Notes: generated by a model not told the origin, from the letters alone. A stretch of 64,000 nucleotides of DNA from Corella eumyota (GCA_963082875.1 OY720099.1:19015066-19079065), one strand, 5' to 3'; shown: positions 26,895 to 39,444, numbered from the stretch's first letter. Program-made: numbers and translations.

Positions 26895-28769
26895 TCAATG
26901 AACAAATGCCTCTGGTGGAATTCCTCCTTGCTTATTAAGTGTTGTAAACGTTTGCATTGCTTTTTTATAATCCCAGTCATTCTCTGCCAAACATTGATTT
27001 GAAAAACCCAAGTTCATTCCCGTTTCTCTGGAAAAAGCTGCAATTATTTCTTGTTGATTGCTTGGGGAAGAAGATATTTCGAGATCTGCAGCCAAGATCG
27101 GCGGCGACTTTCTTGACTCGCGCAGCTCCACTGCTGTTGTGTTCCTAATAAAATACTGGTCATTTATAATTGCAATATTGCCATTCTCCAAAACTTTACA
27201 GAAAAAATTTCTAGAATAAGCTCTCATTGGACCTTCCTTTCCTCCTTCTTTGTAAACTCCTCTGACGATAAAATTAACAATAGTTTCGGTGAGAAAGGGA
27301 ACATCAATTGACAACATATTCATGTAATGCTTGGTATTTGGTAACTTTTGCAACTTGGCAAGCACTTCAGCACGACCTGTTGAAACTGATGATATTTTTA
27401 GTTTCATATTTTTTGTTCGCTTTAGATTACGAGAAAACTGGACATATTTCGATAAGGAAGGGCCTCGTGGGGAGTTTGGAATAGAAATGGTAAGAATACT
27501 GTTTTCGTGGTAAGCCCCTAATAAATCTGCTCGCGATGTATCAAAGCATTTAAAATAACTTTGCATGAATTGCTTGATAGCTTCCTTTCCACTATCTGGG
27601 ATAAAATCTTTGACGGATTGGGGAAGTTGACCACTTTCTACATCAAATTTGACCAGTGCAGGAAGATCTTCACCATCTAAACGAATCAAACTTGGAAAAA
27701 TTTCACGAATTTTACTGACAAATTCAGTCTTTGATTTGGCCCTGTCGGAAATTGGATTATTCTTGATAGTAAACTCCATTAAATCCCAATCCTTGAGTTT
27801 TTCTATCTCTTCCATATCAGAAATAAAATTTTGACTAAGATCAAGCTTTTTTAAATGCAGGGTGCATTCGGACACATACCTTAAACCATCAAGACTACGT
27901 ATTCGATTGTTGGATAAGTCCAACGACACAAGAGTTGAGATATATTCTCGTATGATAGTTGCAACTATGTACATGTGAGAGTGAGCATGTACAGTGAAGA
28001 GTATATCATTTGATTTAAAGCCAGGGTCGGTGTATAAATCACTGGCGTTTAAATGCTGAGAGGCTGGGTCAAATCGGCCGCTTAGAATCTCTTTTAGGGT
28101 GTTTATCTGCTCATCGGTGAGGATTGTAGTGCTTGACAGTTTCATTAAAACAGGTAATCGCCGTCCATCCTCTGTGACAATCTTTTTGTTACATTCCCTG
28201 ATTGATCCTGCAATTGAGCTGTCCCTTATAAAAAAGCTGCAGTTGTTTCCTTCCAAATGAAATTGCAGTGGATTGTATTTTATCATGGAAATGTGTTCAA
28301 TTTCTTTATGTAGCCAATCAGGTGGAAGACTGGCACCGCCGATTACGGTAATTTGAAACAATTTATCTTTCACTGGTTGTGGTTTTTTCCGCCTGTCTTG
28401 TTGGCGAGGAGGGCGTTGGTAAGGATGTGCTCTCTGTTTAACATTCAATTCACCATCCATGTTAACATCCCCATCGCGATCTTTATCAGTAACCCGGGTT
28501 CCAAGCCTATCACTAAGCGGGTAACCTCCCCCTCGCCTCCCTCCTCTTCTGTTATTGTATCGACCCCCACGATTGCCCCTGTAACCCCCACCCCGATTTC
28601 CACGGTAACTGTTATTTCGTCCTCTGTATCCACCCCGATAGCTTCCTCTACTGGATGACCCATCAGAACGATCATCATGTTGTGAAAACTTGGAAAACCC
28701 TCCTTCCTTTTTGTCCCATGTAACATTGTCGGAGTTTCGACCTCTTGAGCTTCGAGTAGTATGTGACAT
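26895..28769 (-). CDS. NXF1: Nuclear RNA export factor 1 (TAP)
   Basis: Principal mRNA export receptor; with NXT1 it carries mRNPs through the nuclear pore. The 624-residue frame is uninterrupted (human 619). An Arg/Gly-rich RNA-binding N-terminus (about 10-80) is followed by the RNA-recognition domain (about 133-215, KLFQITVIGGASLPPDWL) and leucine-rich repeats (about 265-365, LVSLDLSNNRIRSLDGL). Then come the NTF2-like domain (about 385-555) and a C-terminal UBA-like TAP-C domain (about 565-624, ETGMNLGFSNQCLAENDWDY) that binds FG nucleoporins. The start ATG lies only 6-9 bases behind a splice acceptor (TTTCATTTAG), so a 5' UTR intron or spliced-leader addition is likely. Vertebrate NXF1 has many introns; their absence here suggests intron loss or retroposition of an ancestral copy. 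Confidence 0.95.
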   Translation of the reverse strand: MSHTTRSSRGRNSDNVTWDKKEGGFSKFSQHDDRSDGSSSRGSYRGGYRGRNNSYRGNRGGGYRGNRGGRYNNRRGGRRGGGYPLSDRLGTRVTDKDRDGDVNMDGELNVKQRAHPYQRPPRQQDRRKKPQPVKDKLFQITVIGGASLPPDWLHKEIEHISMIKYNPLQFHLEGNNCSFFIRDSSIAGSIRECNKKIVTEDGRRLPVLMKLSSTTILTDEQINTLKEILSGRFDPASQHLNASDLYTDPGFKSNDILFTVHAHSHMYIVATIIREYISTLVSLDLSNNRIRSLDGLRYVSECTLHLKKLDLSQNFISDMEEIEKLKDWDLMEFTIKNNPISDRAKSKTEFVSKIREIFPSLIRLDGEDLPALVKFDVESGQLPQSVKDFIPDSGKEAIKQFMQSYFKCFDTSRADLLGAYHENSILTISIPNSPRGPSLSKYVQFSRNLKRTKNMKLKISSVSTGRAEVLAKLQKLPNTKHYMNMLSIDVPFLTETIVNFIVRGVYKEGGKEGPMRAYSRNFFCKVLENGNIAIINDQYFIRNTTAVELRESRKSPPILAADLEISSSPSNQQEIIAAFSRETGMNLGFSNQCLAENDWDYKKAMQTFTTLNKQGGIPPEAFVH

Positions 28770-28776
28770 CTTTGCT

Positions 28777-30010
28777 TTCTAAATGAAACAAATTTATGCA
28801 AAAAAATCTCAGAAATGCCCCTTCCAAAGCAAAAATGTTTAGATTTTCTAAATACAATTCTTTCGGTAACCCTAAAAATACCCCTTCCTATGGCAAATTA
28901 ATTATAAGAATAACTAACAACAAATAGCATAAATTTATAAAGGATTCATTTTTTTTTTAATATTGTTTTTAAAAATGAAAATATTTGAATAAAAAAAATT
29001 ATTTTTAAACCTACATTTACAATTTATTGTGGCCTGAGGTTAAATTTTTTTTTCTTTTTGTGCAGATCCTAAATAATTTTTCTTTTTTATACTGCAAAAT
29101 AAGGTCGTAATGTAAGTGATATAAAGAATTTACTGAATCAATTCGGGCAAATTGCAGTACTACTTTATTTTTAATAAAACACAACCAAAAAAACAAATAG
29201 AAATAAAAATTTTACTAATGTTACTTAATCTGGTTTAAAACTGTGTCCTGGAAAAGCCTAGAATTTACAAAAATCATTAATGCACATATAATATGTGAAA
29301 AAATTAAATCCTAATCAACAAATGTATATTGAATTCAGGGGGCTGTTTTGTTCCCAAATATTCTTATGTCTTCGTTATTGTTCAATATTGTTAAATTAAT
29401 AATTTTAATTAATTTGGTTAAAAAATAAAACACTGGTTTGGGTAAATTTTGTTTCATATCGAAATGTTAATATTATCTCATAAAAAACTCACAAAACATT
29501 AAAACAAAAACATAATTCAACAGCTAATCTACTATTAGTCTGTAACCTTAAACCACACAACTTCCAACAACATATTATACCATAAAGTAAATTACCTAAA
29601 TACTTATTTTAAATTTTCTAAATAATTTTTTTATCACTTACAACATTAATAATAATTAAACACTGCAACTTTGCAGTTAATAATCTAATAAAATCTATCA
29701 TTTTTATTAGATTTCATGCCACACTGTACTACTAAAAAACTTTAGGGAGCCAAAACTAAAAACAGATTCACTAAACGAAGTTATTCTCATTACGAATTTA
29801 CCCACTTTGAATACTATAAAACATAATATGCAGATAGGTATTCTTTCTAACAGTTTACCAAATTAACAACACTTACCTTACCTGAAATACAAGCAGATTA
29901 AGTTAAGAAACACAAAATGTATTAAAAATCAAGCGTACATTCCAAAAATTTACGAACAACAGAAGAACCACGCGGTAACTTTTTCAGCGTAACTTGCGTA
30001 CAAATTCTGT
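28777..30010 (-). other. Putative 5' UTR intron and first exon of NXF1
   Basis: An acceptor (TTTCATTTAG) lies just before the NXF1 ATG. On the same strand near 29885 there is a strong donor, CAG followed by GTAAGGTAAGTG, which contains two overlapping donors. This would place a non-coding first exon at about 29885-30000 and a 1.1 kb intron. The acceptor could instead take a trans-spliced leader, which Ciona is known to use. No coding sequence is seen here. Confidence 0.5.
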
Positions 30011-30339
30011 CTTCTATCGTTTTTAGGGCAACTTAAACAGATTTATGCAAAGGTCAAGAAACAAACCTTTATAAATATACGAATTTAACCTATAAAATAA
30101 TTAATTATTTTAAAATCTGACAATAGAATTTTTAATAAAATTTTAACAAGCTAACGCTACGCAACTTTTGCTAAAGAGCGGAAGACAAAAAACAGAGTTG
30201 TCAAATTATTTAGTTTAAAACGCGCCAAAAATAAAAATATTTAAATAATTTAAAAAAAAAATGATCTTTAAATTTATCTGTAAATACAATATTTAACAAT
30301 TTAATACCATCAAAATTAAAACAAAGAATAAAAATAGGT

Positions 30340-30530
30340 TATTGGGACCTGTAGTTATACATGAAATAGCCAACGACCTAATGTATTGGGTATGATTGGC
30401 TTAACTGTATTAGGTCCTAGGTTTGATACCCACTGCTTCTATGTTGCCACAACTGTTAAAAGAAAACTTAAAAAAGAGTTTTAGTAACATCTCTAAGCTA
30501 CATCGGGGATAAACAAATACGAAAAAAAGT
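30340..30530 (+). repeat. tRNA-like SINE, second family
   Basis: Has an A-box-like TATGATTGGCTTAACTG and a B box (TAGGTTTGATACCC) about 35 bases apart. It ends in CATCGGGGATAAACAAATACG followed by an A run. That tail resembles the tail of the main SINE of the window (CATCGAAGATAAAGATATATA followed by C and an A run). It lies in the spacer between NXF1 and the first receptor gene; the rest of 30011-31156 holds nothing I can name. Confidence 0.5.
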
Positions 30531-31156
30531 AATTATGACATACATGATTGTTTGTTGTTGTTTTTTGACATTACTTATGATTTGACCTTGATTGTTAACA
30601 TGTTGATCGTTTTTGTTTAAAGCAGACAGACAAAACTAAGATTTTTATAAACAAAAATTAATTTAGATCTAGTTATAAGAATATTTTATTACATCAAGCA
30701 AACTGTACAAAAAACTTAATAACCTTACAATGCACAAAATTGTTAGGTATTTAGATGTTGTTAAAGGAAATCAATGGTTAAAGCTAATAAATTGATAATA
30801 GCTTTAAGAAACCAAGCCTACATTTACAATAAAGCACAATTAAATTAAACAATTTTGAACTTTGAAGGGAAAAACTACATCTTAATATACAAAAGAGTAT
30901 TAAATTTTATTTAAACAACAATTTCACAAATTTTGAACTTAATAAATTTACAATTTTTTTTGATTAAAAGAAAACTTAAATCAACTTATTTAGTGTAAAA
31001 CCCAAAAACAATTCTACCTAAAAAACATTATCAACATTTAATAAACATGGTAAAAATAATGCAAAATTAAAAGTTACTATAGCTTTAAAATCTAAATCAT
31101 ATAATTTGAAAAGTTTGATGTATAAATTTTACTTGCAATTAATTATTTGTTGTTAG

Positions 31157-34100
31157 TTAGTCAGCCCACATTAAATCTAGTTCCTCATCTTCTGAATCTG
31201 AATTAGCATCAGTGTTCTGGACTCCAGGACCTTTTGGCATCAAATTCTTTAACTCTTTATTTGAAGCAGATTTTGTGACAACAAATGGGGCATCTTTCCA
31301 TTTTTTTGGATTAACTTTTTCCCCTCTATACTCTAGTACAAAACTCTTAATTTTGAGAACAGAAATATAGCAATTTTTGAATTTCATTCTCATTCCCCAA
31401 TCATATCTAAAATAAAACAACTTTTGAAACAAAAAGAAATTATAAATCTTCCTAAAATTATTATTAATGTAACTTCTTCACATGAATGTGAATATATTCA
31501 CCTATCACAAGTATACATCAGCCTATTGATTATTAAGTAAAAACACTAAAGCTCAATGATATCCAAAAAGGTGCCCAACTTGTAATTAAGGCAACAAAAG
31601 TTAGTACCAGTTAAGAAAGTAAATATTTTCTACCTGCATCCAGGTTCTCCACAATAAGTTTTACCAACCAAAAATTGATCTTGTGCAATAAATACCTCAC
31701 GGGCTTCATCAACCACAAAATGAGCTTTCTTATCAAATTGAGGATCGACAACAAAGTGATGCTGCAACAAAAGTTGACAAGTACGTAAAAGGTTTACTAT
31801 TGACTTTGCTGGTTTAAAATAATATTACAACATGTGCTACCAACATTTGTTTAATAGGTTTGTTATTTTAATAAAAACTAAAAGGTAAGCTTGATTTTCT
31901 ACATCATTGTCAAATTTTTTATTCATTAAACCACACTATTATGGCGTCTTTATATGGTACTAAAACGTCTGCATTTACTTAGCCAATACACTAATAAAAA
32001 CGTGTAACTTATGCAATGATACCTGGTTGGTAATATGGCGGAACATAGTCGAATCGGTCACTTCTGCTTTGCAGTTTTTACACATGAAAATCCATTTCAT
32101 ATCAGATGCACTTGGTTTGTCCCTCATACTTCGTGACAAAGCAGCCCTTTCTAAATCACGTTCGTCGAACCTAGATTTTTGAATTCTTACAATCTAAAAA
32201 AAATGCGAAACGAGTGATAGTATAAAATGTGAGTTGAGTGCACTCATTTCAGTAGATTTCAAGTCACAAAAAAACTACCTCATTTCTTAGTTTATTTGGT
32301 TTCTTTTCAAACATTTTGTCAAGTTTATCCATAATTTCATCTGTTAATTCAACTCTTATCTTGTTTACTTTCTCCCTTTTGATGATATCACTGTCATCAT
32401 ATGCAAGCATTACAGTTTTGCTGTTCATTGCTCTGGCCCTTCCTACAATTCACGAATAACAAGTTTATCAAAGACAATGCAATATCACTTAATAAAAACT
32501 GATGAAGCCTTAAATACTACCTTTTCGTTGCACCTGCCCAATTTCATTAGTTGAATAGTTGTAAGTTATCATTAGATTACAAGCTGGTATATCTAGACCT
32601 TCTTCACCAACAGATGTGGCCACAATTAACTTACATCTTCCCTCCCTGAATGCTTTAATCGTTTGATCCTGGTCCGCCTTAGTTTTGCCTTAAGTAAAAA
32701 TGGTTCAAATTATACTGATTTAAAATAAATGAAATGTATAAAACTTGTACATACCGTAGTTATCATCTTTTGCATTTGCACCAGTAAGACGGGTTGGGTT
32801 TAACTTGTATTTTGCTAAAGCTTTGGAGTCTTTTAAAAATGAAACCAAGCCATTTGCTATAGCCCTGGTCTTAACAAAAATTATGCATCTAGATCCTTCA
32901 GTAGAATCTTCTGATTTCTTTTCAAATTCCTCAACTAGAATCACCCTTAATTTGTTCAGCAGTGGATTTGAGTTTCTTGGGGTATTTGTCTTAACTAATA
33001 AAATAAAGTCAACTTAATTAAAAAGACAGAACAGCACCACAATATATTAAATTTGCTTAACATGATATAAGTTACAAAAAACAAGTATATTTTAATCTTA
33101 CTGTAGGTTGTGTAAAGCTTTTTTAGCTTGATTTCAACTTCATTATTTTTATTGAATCGAGAAAATAGAGTACGTTCAATGTACTTGATTGCATCAGTGG
33201 CTCTGACATGATCATTTAAATGAAGAGAGTTGTTATACTCCTTTAAATAGTAATAAACACTGTTAAAATATAAAAAAAACATGTAATTGAAAATACGAAA
33301 TAAAAATAGAGTGTAATTACTCTTAAGTGTCTGCTGTACTTCATCAGTTTTTCACTCAAGACCTTGTTATCAATAACAGCACTATCATTATGAAACTGTA
33401 CCACAGTTGCTTCATAAACTTGACTTCCTTGAGCCTTGGCATTAAACATTAACTTGCAATCTAAACATAAAGTAGTTTTAAAAACAGCATAAAAATACAA
33501 GTTAAATATTTAAACAATATCTTAAAATTTGTGGAATTATAACACTTATTAGTAATTAATTAAATAAAACTATATCATAAAGTAAGCACCTTTGTTTTTA
33601 CTAAGTTCCAGTTTAATAAGAGCTTCAATTTTGTCCATGACAGTTTTAATGCTAATCTCAAATTGATCTGCTTCCCTTTTTCGAATTGGACAAGTTTCTA
33701 ATCAAGTTTTGTGCAACGCTTATTTGACAATTTTTTTATACATTTACATAAATATGATTCTACATAACATGCAGAATCCATATTTGGTAGGTAAAACATT
33801 TTTTTATAAAAATTGCATAAGAGTTTGTATAATAAAAGTGATAAAGTTTTCTTACGTGTATTTTCTTTAACTTCTTTTTCTCTCAGGCTTTCTATACATC
33901 TCACAACTCTTTTTGGAGGTGTCACAACATCAAGATTTCCCAGCAAAGTTTTAAGCGAATCCTCAGCTTTTTGATGAGTCTTAGCTGGTCCTATTCCAGG
34001 TGAAGCAGTCAATCCCAAAATCTAAAAATTTGTTAATCGTATTAACAATCAAAACAAATTATTTCTGCACACTTTTTGCAATAATATTGTCATTCAATAC

Positions 34101-37100
34101 AAACCTGTGGTAAGTTTTCACGACTTTTTATTTGCTCATCAAAGTAACAGTTCATTATTTTGTTAAACGGGTCACCCTTACTAACATGGTGACACTCATC
34201 AAAAATAAGCAAAGTCAGCTCCTGAATTCTAAGTAAATCATCTTTTTTTCTAAAATCAAAAAGACCAAAATAAAATGCATTGTTTAGTTTTAAAATTTAT
34301 ATACAGTTATTTTCTTATATTTAAAAGTAAACTAATTGATTAACTGCCTACGGTCAGGACTTTAGTTGTCGTGATATGGTTGCAACTCTTAGTAATACTT
34401 GCCTGTGATAATTTACCAGCGCACCACAAACAGCAGTTTTATTTATTCTGTACACATATAAATTGGACATTTCAGAAGCATCATTATATTCAGAGTATAC
34501 ATATTTATTAATATTAATATTATTTAAATTACAACAGGCATTTGAATTACTTGTATCTGTTTTCATATGATACAAGATGATCAACTAGTATTTGTGGGGT
34601 CATCACAACAATTTGACTTTGTTTAATATATTTTATCACAGGAATTTCAGGATCACCACCAGATATTACCTCTACTGCATAATCCTCATTAACATATCTT
34701 TAAAAAAAGTGAAAAAAATCATTAACAACTTTCTCAAATAAAAATAAAATAGTTCTTAGATGCAGATTAGGTGGGTCGACTGAAAATGGGAGAATGGAAA
34801 TTAAAAGAACAAAAAATGAAGGAACGGAAAATGAAGGAACCGGAAAATGAAGGAACGGAAAATGAAGGAACCGGAAAATGAAGGAACGGAAAATGAAGGA
34901 ACCGGAAAATGAAGGAACGGAAAATGCAGGAAACGAAAAATAAAGGAACCGGAAAATGAAGGAAAGCAAAAAAGGAGAGAGCGGAATCTTAAATCCTAAA
35001 CGCGGAAATACCATTGACTGTTCATTTAGGATTACTGTCATTTATTTAAGAACTGATGCGCAATAATGAGTTAATTTTTATTACCCCAGCATACCCTAAC
35101 CCTCTTCTATAAAATGCCCGTTTATTTCTAATATAATATTGACTTAAATACAAATAAACAGTCAACGGAATTTCCGCGTTTTATTTTTTTTAAATTCCGC
35201 CTCTCCTTTTTCCACTTTCCTTCAATTTCCGTTCCTTCATTTTCTGGTTCCTTCATTTTCCATTCCTTCATTTTCCGGTTCCTTTATTTTCCATTCCTTC
35301 TTTTTCCGGTTCCTTCATTTTCCGTTCCTTCAATTTCCGGTTCCTTCATTTTCCGTTCCTTCAATTTCCGTTCCTTCATTTTCCATTTCCTCAAATTCCG
35401 CGTCCCCGATTAGGTTATAGGTGGTTATGTAAAGTAGGCAACCATTTTTTAATAATTTTAAAATGGAATAAACTTTATTTACTTCCTCAATACTTCATGT
35501 TGTTGCTTAATAAGAGGAACTTTTGGAACCATGAAAATAATTTTAGCTTTTTTTCCCTTTTTCTGTAAATGATCAAGGCAAACACAAAGCGCTACAAATG
35601 TTTTGCCAGTGCCTATAAAAACATATTCATAAAAGTATTGATAATAATTCAGTTTAGTCATAAGGGCGTTCAAAGTATTAAACTTATCTGTTTATTTAGC
35701 CAGCAACTCATGATTTTTTATAATTACAAAAAACACACTTAATGAAACTGACATTATGTCTTCTTTAAGTACAATTACTATTGTCATTTAAGTATCAAAT
35801 TACCTAGATTTGTTTTAAATATATATGACCTTAATTGTACATTAGTTCACCTGTGTTTCTTAACAAATATACAAATGATATTTAATAATAAATGTTTAAC
35901 CCACAAACCCAATGTAAACCAATTACTAAAAGCATTAATATTTATATAATTCCAAAACAATGAAATTTGAGCATGTTTTTTATATTTAATACTTAATTAC
36001 CAGTTGGTGCAACAACTAGGGAATTTTCTCCTCTCTTTGCTTGCTCTGCTAACTCTTCTTGATAATCGCGGAACTCTAACTCGTTCTCCTCTTCATTGGC
36101 TACCATTTCTTCCTCCTGATGATCTTCTAAATCATCATTTTCTAATTGGAAACGTAAAATGCTTTAAAAAAAGTAAATAATAGGTATAGCATTTTTTTAA
36201 ATTTAATTTTCAAAAAAAATTTGACCATTTTTTTAATAAAATTAAACCCAGTTTTTAAATAACAGTGTAATTGACATAGTGTTAATGGAAAATAAAAATT
36301 TAAATATGGTCCATTCTTCTTTTAAAATCATTTTAAATTTAACTAAATCAACTTTATTATTTAGTGATACTAACCATTATTCATATTATCATTTGGCTCT
36401 ACTGGTCCTGGTAATACTAAAATAAAATAAAGCTGTTCACTATTGTCATAATTTAATCAAAAATTAGTTAAGACACAATGCTAATCAATATTAAAACAAT
36501 AAACATATTCGTCAAGGAAATGCAGTTAAACTATTGTTTATAAGTTGGTGGACCCTCAAAAAGATTTCATTTAAGTACCCTAACCAACTGAATTAAATGT
36601 ATTAAATAACAATTTTAAATTTGACAAAAATATTCAAAAAAATTTTTTTTAATTTTTTGTACCTTGTTCAATTTCCATCGAACTTTCTAAAGTACTCGAC
36701 ACATTATTAACATTGATGGAACCTTCAGGATGAGGTGCTGGGGTTGGATCAGCAACAGATTTACTTTCATCCACATTCATTGTATCATTTACAAAGGCTC
36801 TCACCTTTCCATCATCTATACCACGTTTATCTGGTAGCTTAAAAAAAAAAAAATTTTTCGAAAAAATGAAACTTTATTAGAAAGTGAAAAAAAAGTTAAT
36901 ATATATGAATAGGTAAATTCATGGACAACAAAATGCGAAATTTAAATAATTATAAAAAATGAATAGATACATTTTCAGCTTGCAGTTGTTTTACAGAAGT
37001 TTCTGGTCCTTCACAAAAGTCCATTTGTTCCTCTTCGCTATCCCCGAGGGATTTTATTTTTGATTCGCTACAACTTTTCTTTGCAGAATCTTGTTTAAAA

Positions 37101-38100
37101 TAAATAAAAAAACTTAAAATTAGTAAATAAAACCTCAACAAAATAAAATTAACTAATATATAACAATGGTTAACTAACTTATTTTTATTATGCCACAGTT
37201 TAAGCATTAAATAGTAATTTAAAAACATGTTATTATTACCTAGTTCTTCAATAAGAGGTAAAAGGATTTTGCCAAAATCAGTTTTTTTTAGTGCATTGTA
37301 AAAGTTTGTAAGACCATCAGGACCTTTTCTAATTACCATTGCAATGATATAATCAATTGCGCGAAGTCGACCATGGTTGTTTTTATATGCCAGTGCTTGT
37401 TCCCTATTTAGTAGTACAAAATATAGTTAAAATCAAAATATTATTCTAACTTATAAATATGCAAACTTTTAAAAATTACCTCTCCTGGGGATTTAAAATA
37501 CCACTTTCGTTAGTTATGTCCTCGACATTAAAATTAATTTCTTCCTTTCCCATCAACTCTCGAAATTTTTCGTAAATTAATTTTAACTGATCTGATTGTA
37601 TTACGGCATTTTCTTGATCATCTTTGGCAAAACGATTATCAAAAATAGGTGCCAACCAAATGTGATCTGCATTTAAATAAATAGAATGTTAAATTGTAAA
37701 TGTATGACTATAGTTTATAGTTGCTAACCTGTATTTAACAGAGCACGCACAAATTGATCATAGATATCTTTTTCTTTACTTTTTATCATTAAATCAATAA
37801 ATTTTTCTGTCTGTGATATCGGTCCTCCCAACGCAGGGCTGAATAATGCTTCACTTTCTAAAAATGGACAACATGTATATTGATTAATATTCCAAAAAAT
37901 GCAAAACGAAGAACACACATAGTTGGTTGTAATGATAATGAAGTGATAAAATTTAAAAGGTAAATTAGGGTAAAAGAAAGAAGTGTTTAACCTCCTGTAA
38001 GCAAGAATGCATCCATTTTTCTACTGAGAGTTAATGGGTTCAAAGAATCCAATAATACTGGTGTCCAGTATAACAATATATCTTTCTCTTCTTCATTCAT
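31157..38100 (-). CDS. RIG-I-like receptor A (CARD-CARD-helicase-CTD)
   Basis: Cytoplasmic viral RNA sensor of the RIG-I/MDA5 type that should signal through CARD contacts. About 21 exons run from the ATG at 38100 to the stop at 31157, roughly 1,000 residues, with no break seen. Two CARD-like regions are in exons 1-4 (37236-38100; second one [20 protein letters not shown]). An acidic linker follows, then the helicase: [12 protein letters not shown], Walker A split over exons as APTG/GTGKT (35.6 kb), [25 protein letters not shown] (34.2 kb), [35 protein letters not shown] and QVQRKGRARA. The CTD keeps CKNC and CGEPGC with the RIG-I-like DWG. It is the most diverged of the four receptors; introns hold a MITE and a dispersed repeat. 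Confidence 0.9.
34340..34515 (+). repeat. Dispersed repeat, unknown family (copy 2)
   Basis: Intronic copy within receptor A of the repeat at 21905-22100. Shared blocks are TAGTTGTCGTGATATGGTTG, CAACTCTTA, TAATACTT, AATTTACC and AAATTGGACAT in the same order and spacing. The two copies have clearly diverged. Class unknown. Confidence 0.5.
34773..35407 (-). mobile_element. Fold-back MITE with minisatellite arms (copy 1)
   Basis: Inserted in an intron of receptor A between the Walker A exon and the next helicase exon. It is bounded by a perfect 8-bp target duplication GATTAGGT (34765-34772 and 35408-35415). Outer ends are GGGTCGACTG and, reversed, GGGGACGCGG. Each arm is a tandem array of a 15-16 bp unit (GGAACGGAAAATGAA alternating with GGAACCGGAAAATGAA), and an inner inverted repeat contains TTTCCGCG and the sequence GTCAACG. 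The 8-bp duplication fits hAT-type transposition. No transposase is encoded, so the element is non-autonomous. Confidence 0.85.
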
Positions 38101-39444
38101 CTTTTTATGTGTTTAAAAACATCTACATAAATAAAAAAACCTACAACAAAAATTTCAACTAAATAACCTTATGTTTTTTATGACAAATTGAATTTATTAA
38201 AAAAAACAATAACTTAAATTATCTTTTTAAAATATATTTCTTTGTTAATTTACCTACACATACTGTTAATCGTCAGACTAAATTTTATTCCTATAAAAAA
38301 ACATATTATATAAAACTAAGTTACTGATGTTAGGACCTTTAAATGTCAGTATGTTATTGATAAGCCAAATTATTTTTGAAGATGACAATATGTGGGTTAA
38401 GTAAGTTTTGGTGATTAAAGTTGCTTCCTACAATATATACACATCATTTCCCACATTGTGCTTTTAAATGAGCAATGAATTTAACAGTTAATTGGTAATG
38501 TTGTAGTTATTATTTAAATTCTGCATAAAACTGTCTTAAAACTATCTTCCTAGCTTTAAACAAACCAACACTCTTTAAAAATATAAAAACTAGGTAATTC
38601 AGATACGTAAGCAACTAAACAAAGTTCCTTGAAGGAACAATGTCATGTGCAATTGAATTTAATCCTACAGTCGGTAATTTCATGATACAATTATTACACA
38701 CTAGGGAAACCACCCACCAATTATAACGATGACGTAACAATATGTCTGACTAGCGGCAGTGCGTGAACAGCCACGGCTTTAGCTTACAGTTTTCAACGAA
38801 CTTACATACCATAGCCATATAATTTAAATTGATTTGTAAATATTAAAAAATATATATTTGCTGACTTATAAAATATAATTTCACTTAAACAGGCAGAGCA
38901 AACATTATACCTGTTAATTCATATTCCGTTCTTTCATTTTTGGTTCCTCAATATCCGCACAAAATTAAATCTCAAAAAGTTAGTTTAAAATAAATTTTAA
39001 TAAATGTTTCTGAATTTTAATTAAATAAATACATTATACGGAGGAATTTGTAGTTCTAATGTACCATAAAACATTTTTTCTGGATCTGAAGTGGCCACCA
39101 TGTACTATTGAAACGATTTTACATTTCACAAAATACAAATATTGGAAAAGATATTTAAAAAATTTATTAAGTGACGCAGATCTTTTTAAAAATTAATAAA
39201 CAAATAAAATCAACTTTTTACAATAAAATAAAAAAGGTTGTACAGCTATTACTAATAACATATTATAAGTAAACTAAACAAACACAATTTGAACAATGGA
39301 ATATATATATACAACATCTTAAAAACACAAATTACATAATTTGATCAGCACAACATTGACATTTAAATTAAATTTTAGTATTCTGTTATTGTTAGTCAAT
39401 TCTCCAACTAGATTCTTATTTATCCACTACCTTTAACTTCAGAC
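38101..39444. other. Spacer between receptors A and B
   Basis: Holds the upstream region of A. The block at about 38690-38990 is repeated closely in the B/C spacer (about 46065-46360) and, interrupted by insertions, in the C/D spacer (about 49030-50420). It carries the kappaB-like and CRE-like sites and an old MITE-arm remnant (about 38925-38960). Between 38101 and 38690 lies about 600 bp that the other receptors lack upstream of their ATG, perhaps a 5' UTR with an intron or an insertion. No other gene is seen. Confidence 0.6.
38704..38713. promoter_or_regulatory. kappaB-like site upstream of receptor A
   Basis: GGGAAACCAC, one mismatch from the GGGRNNYYCC NF-kappaB consensus, within ACTAGGGAAACCACC, which is conserved upstream of all four receptor genes. 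A CRE/ATF-like TGACGTAA follows at 38730-38737. The site lies about 600 bp from the ATG. Confidence 0.35.

Noticed and set aside
34700-35041. Frame encoding repeated Phe/Pro/Ser (and a similar one at 49445-49711)
   Set aside because: Read entirely from the minisatellite arms of the fold-back MITEs; low complexity, not a gene.
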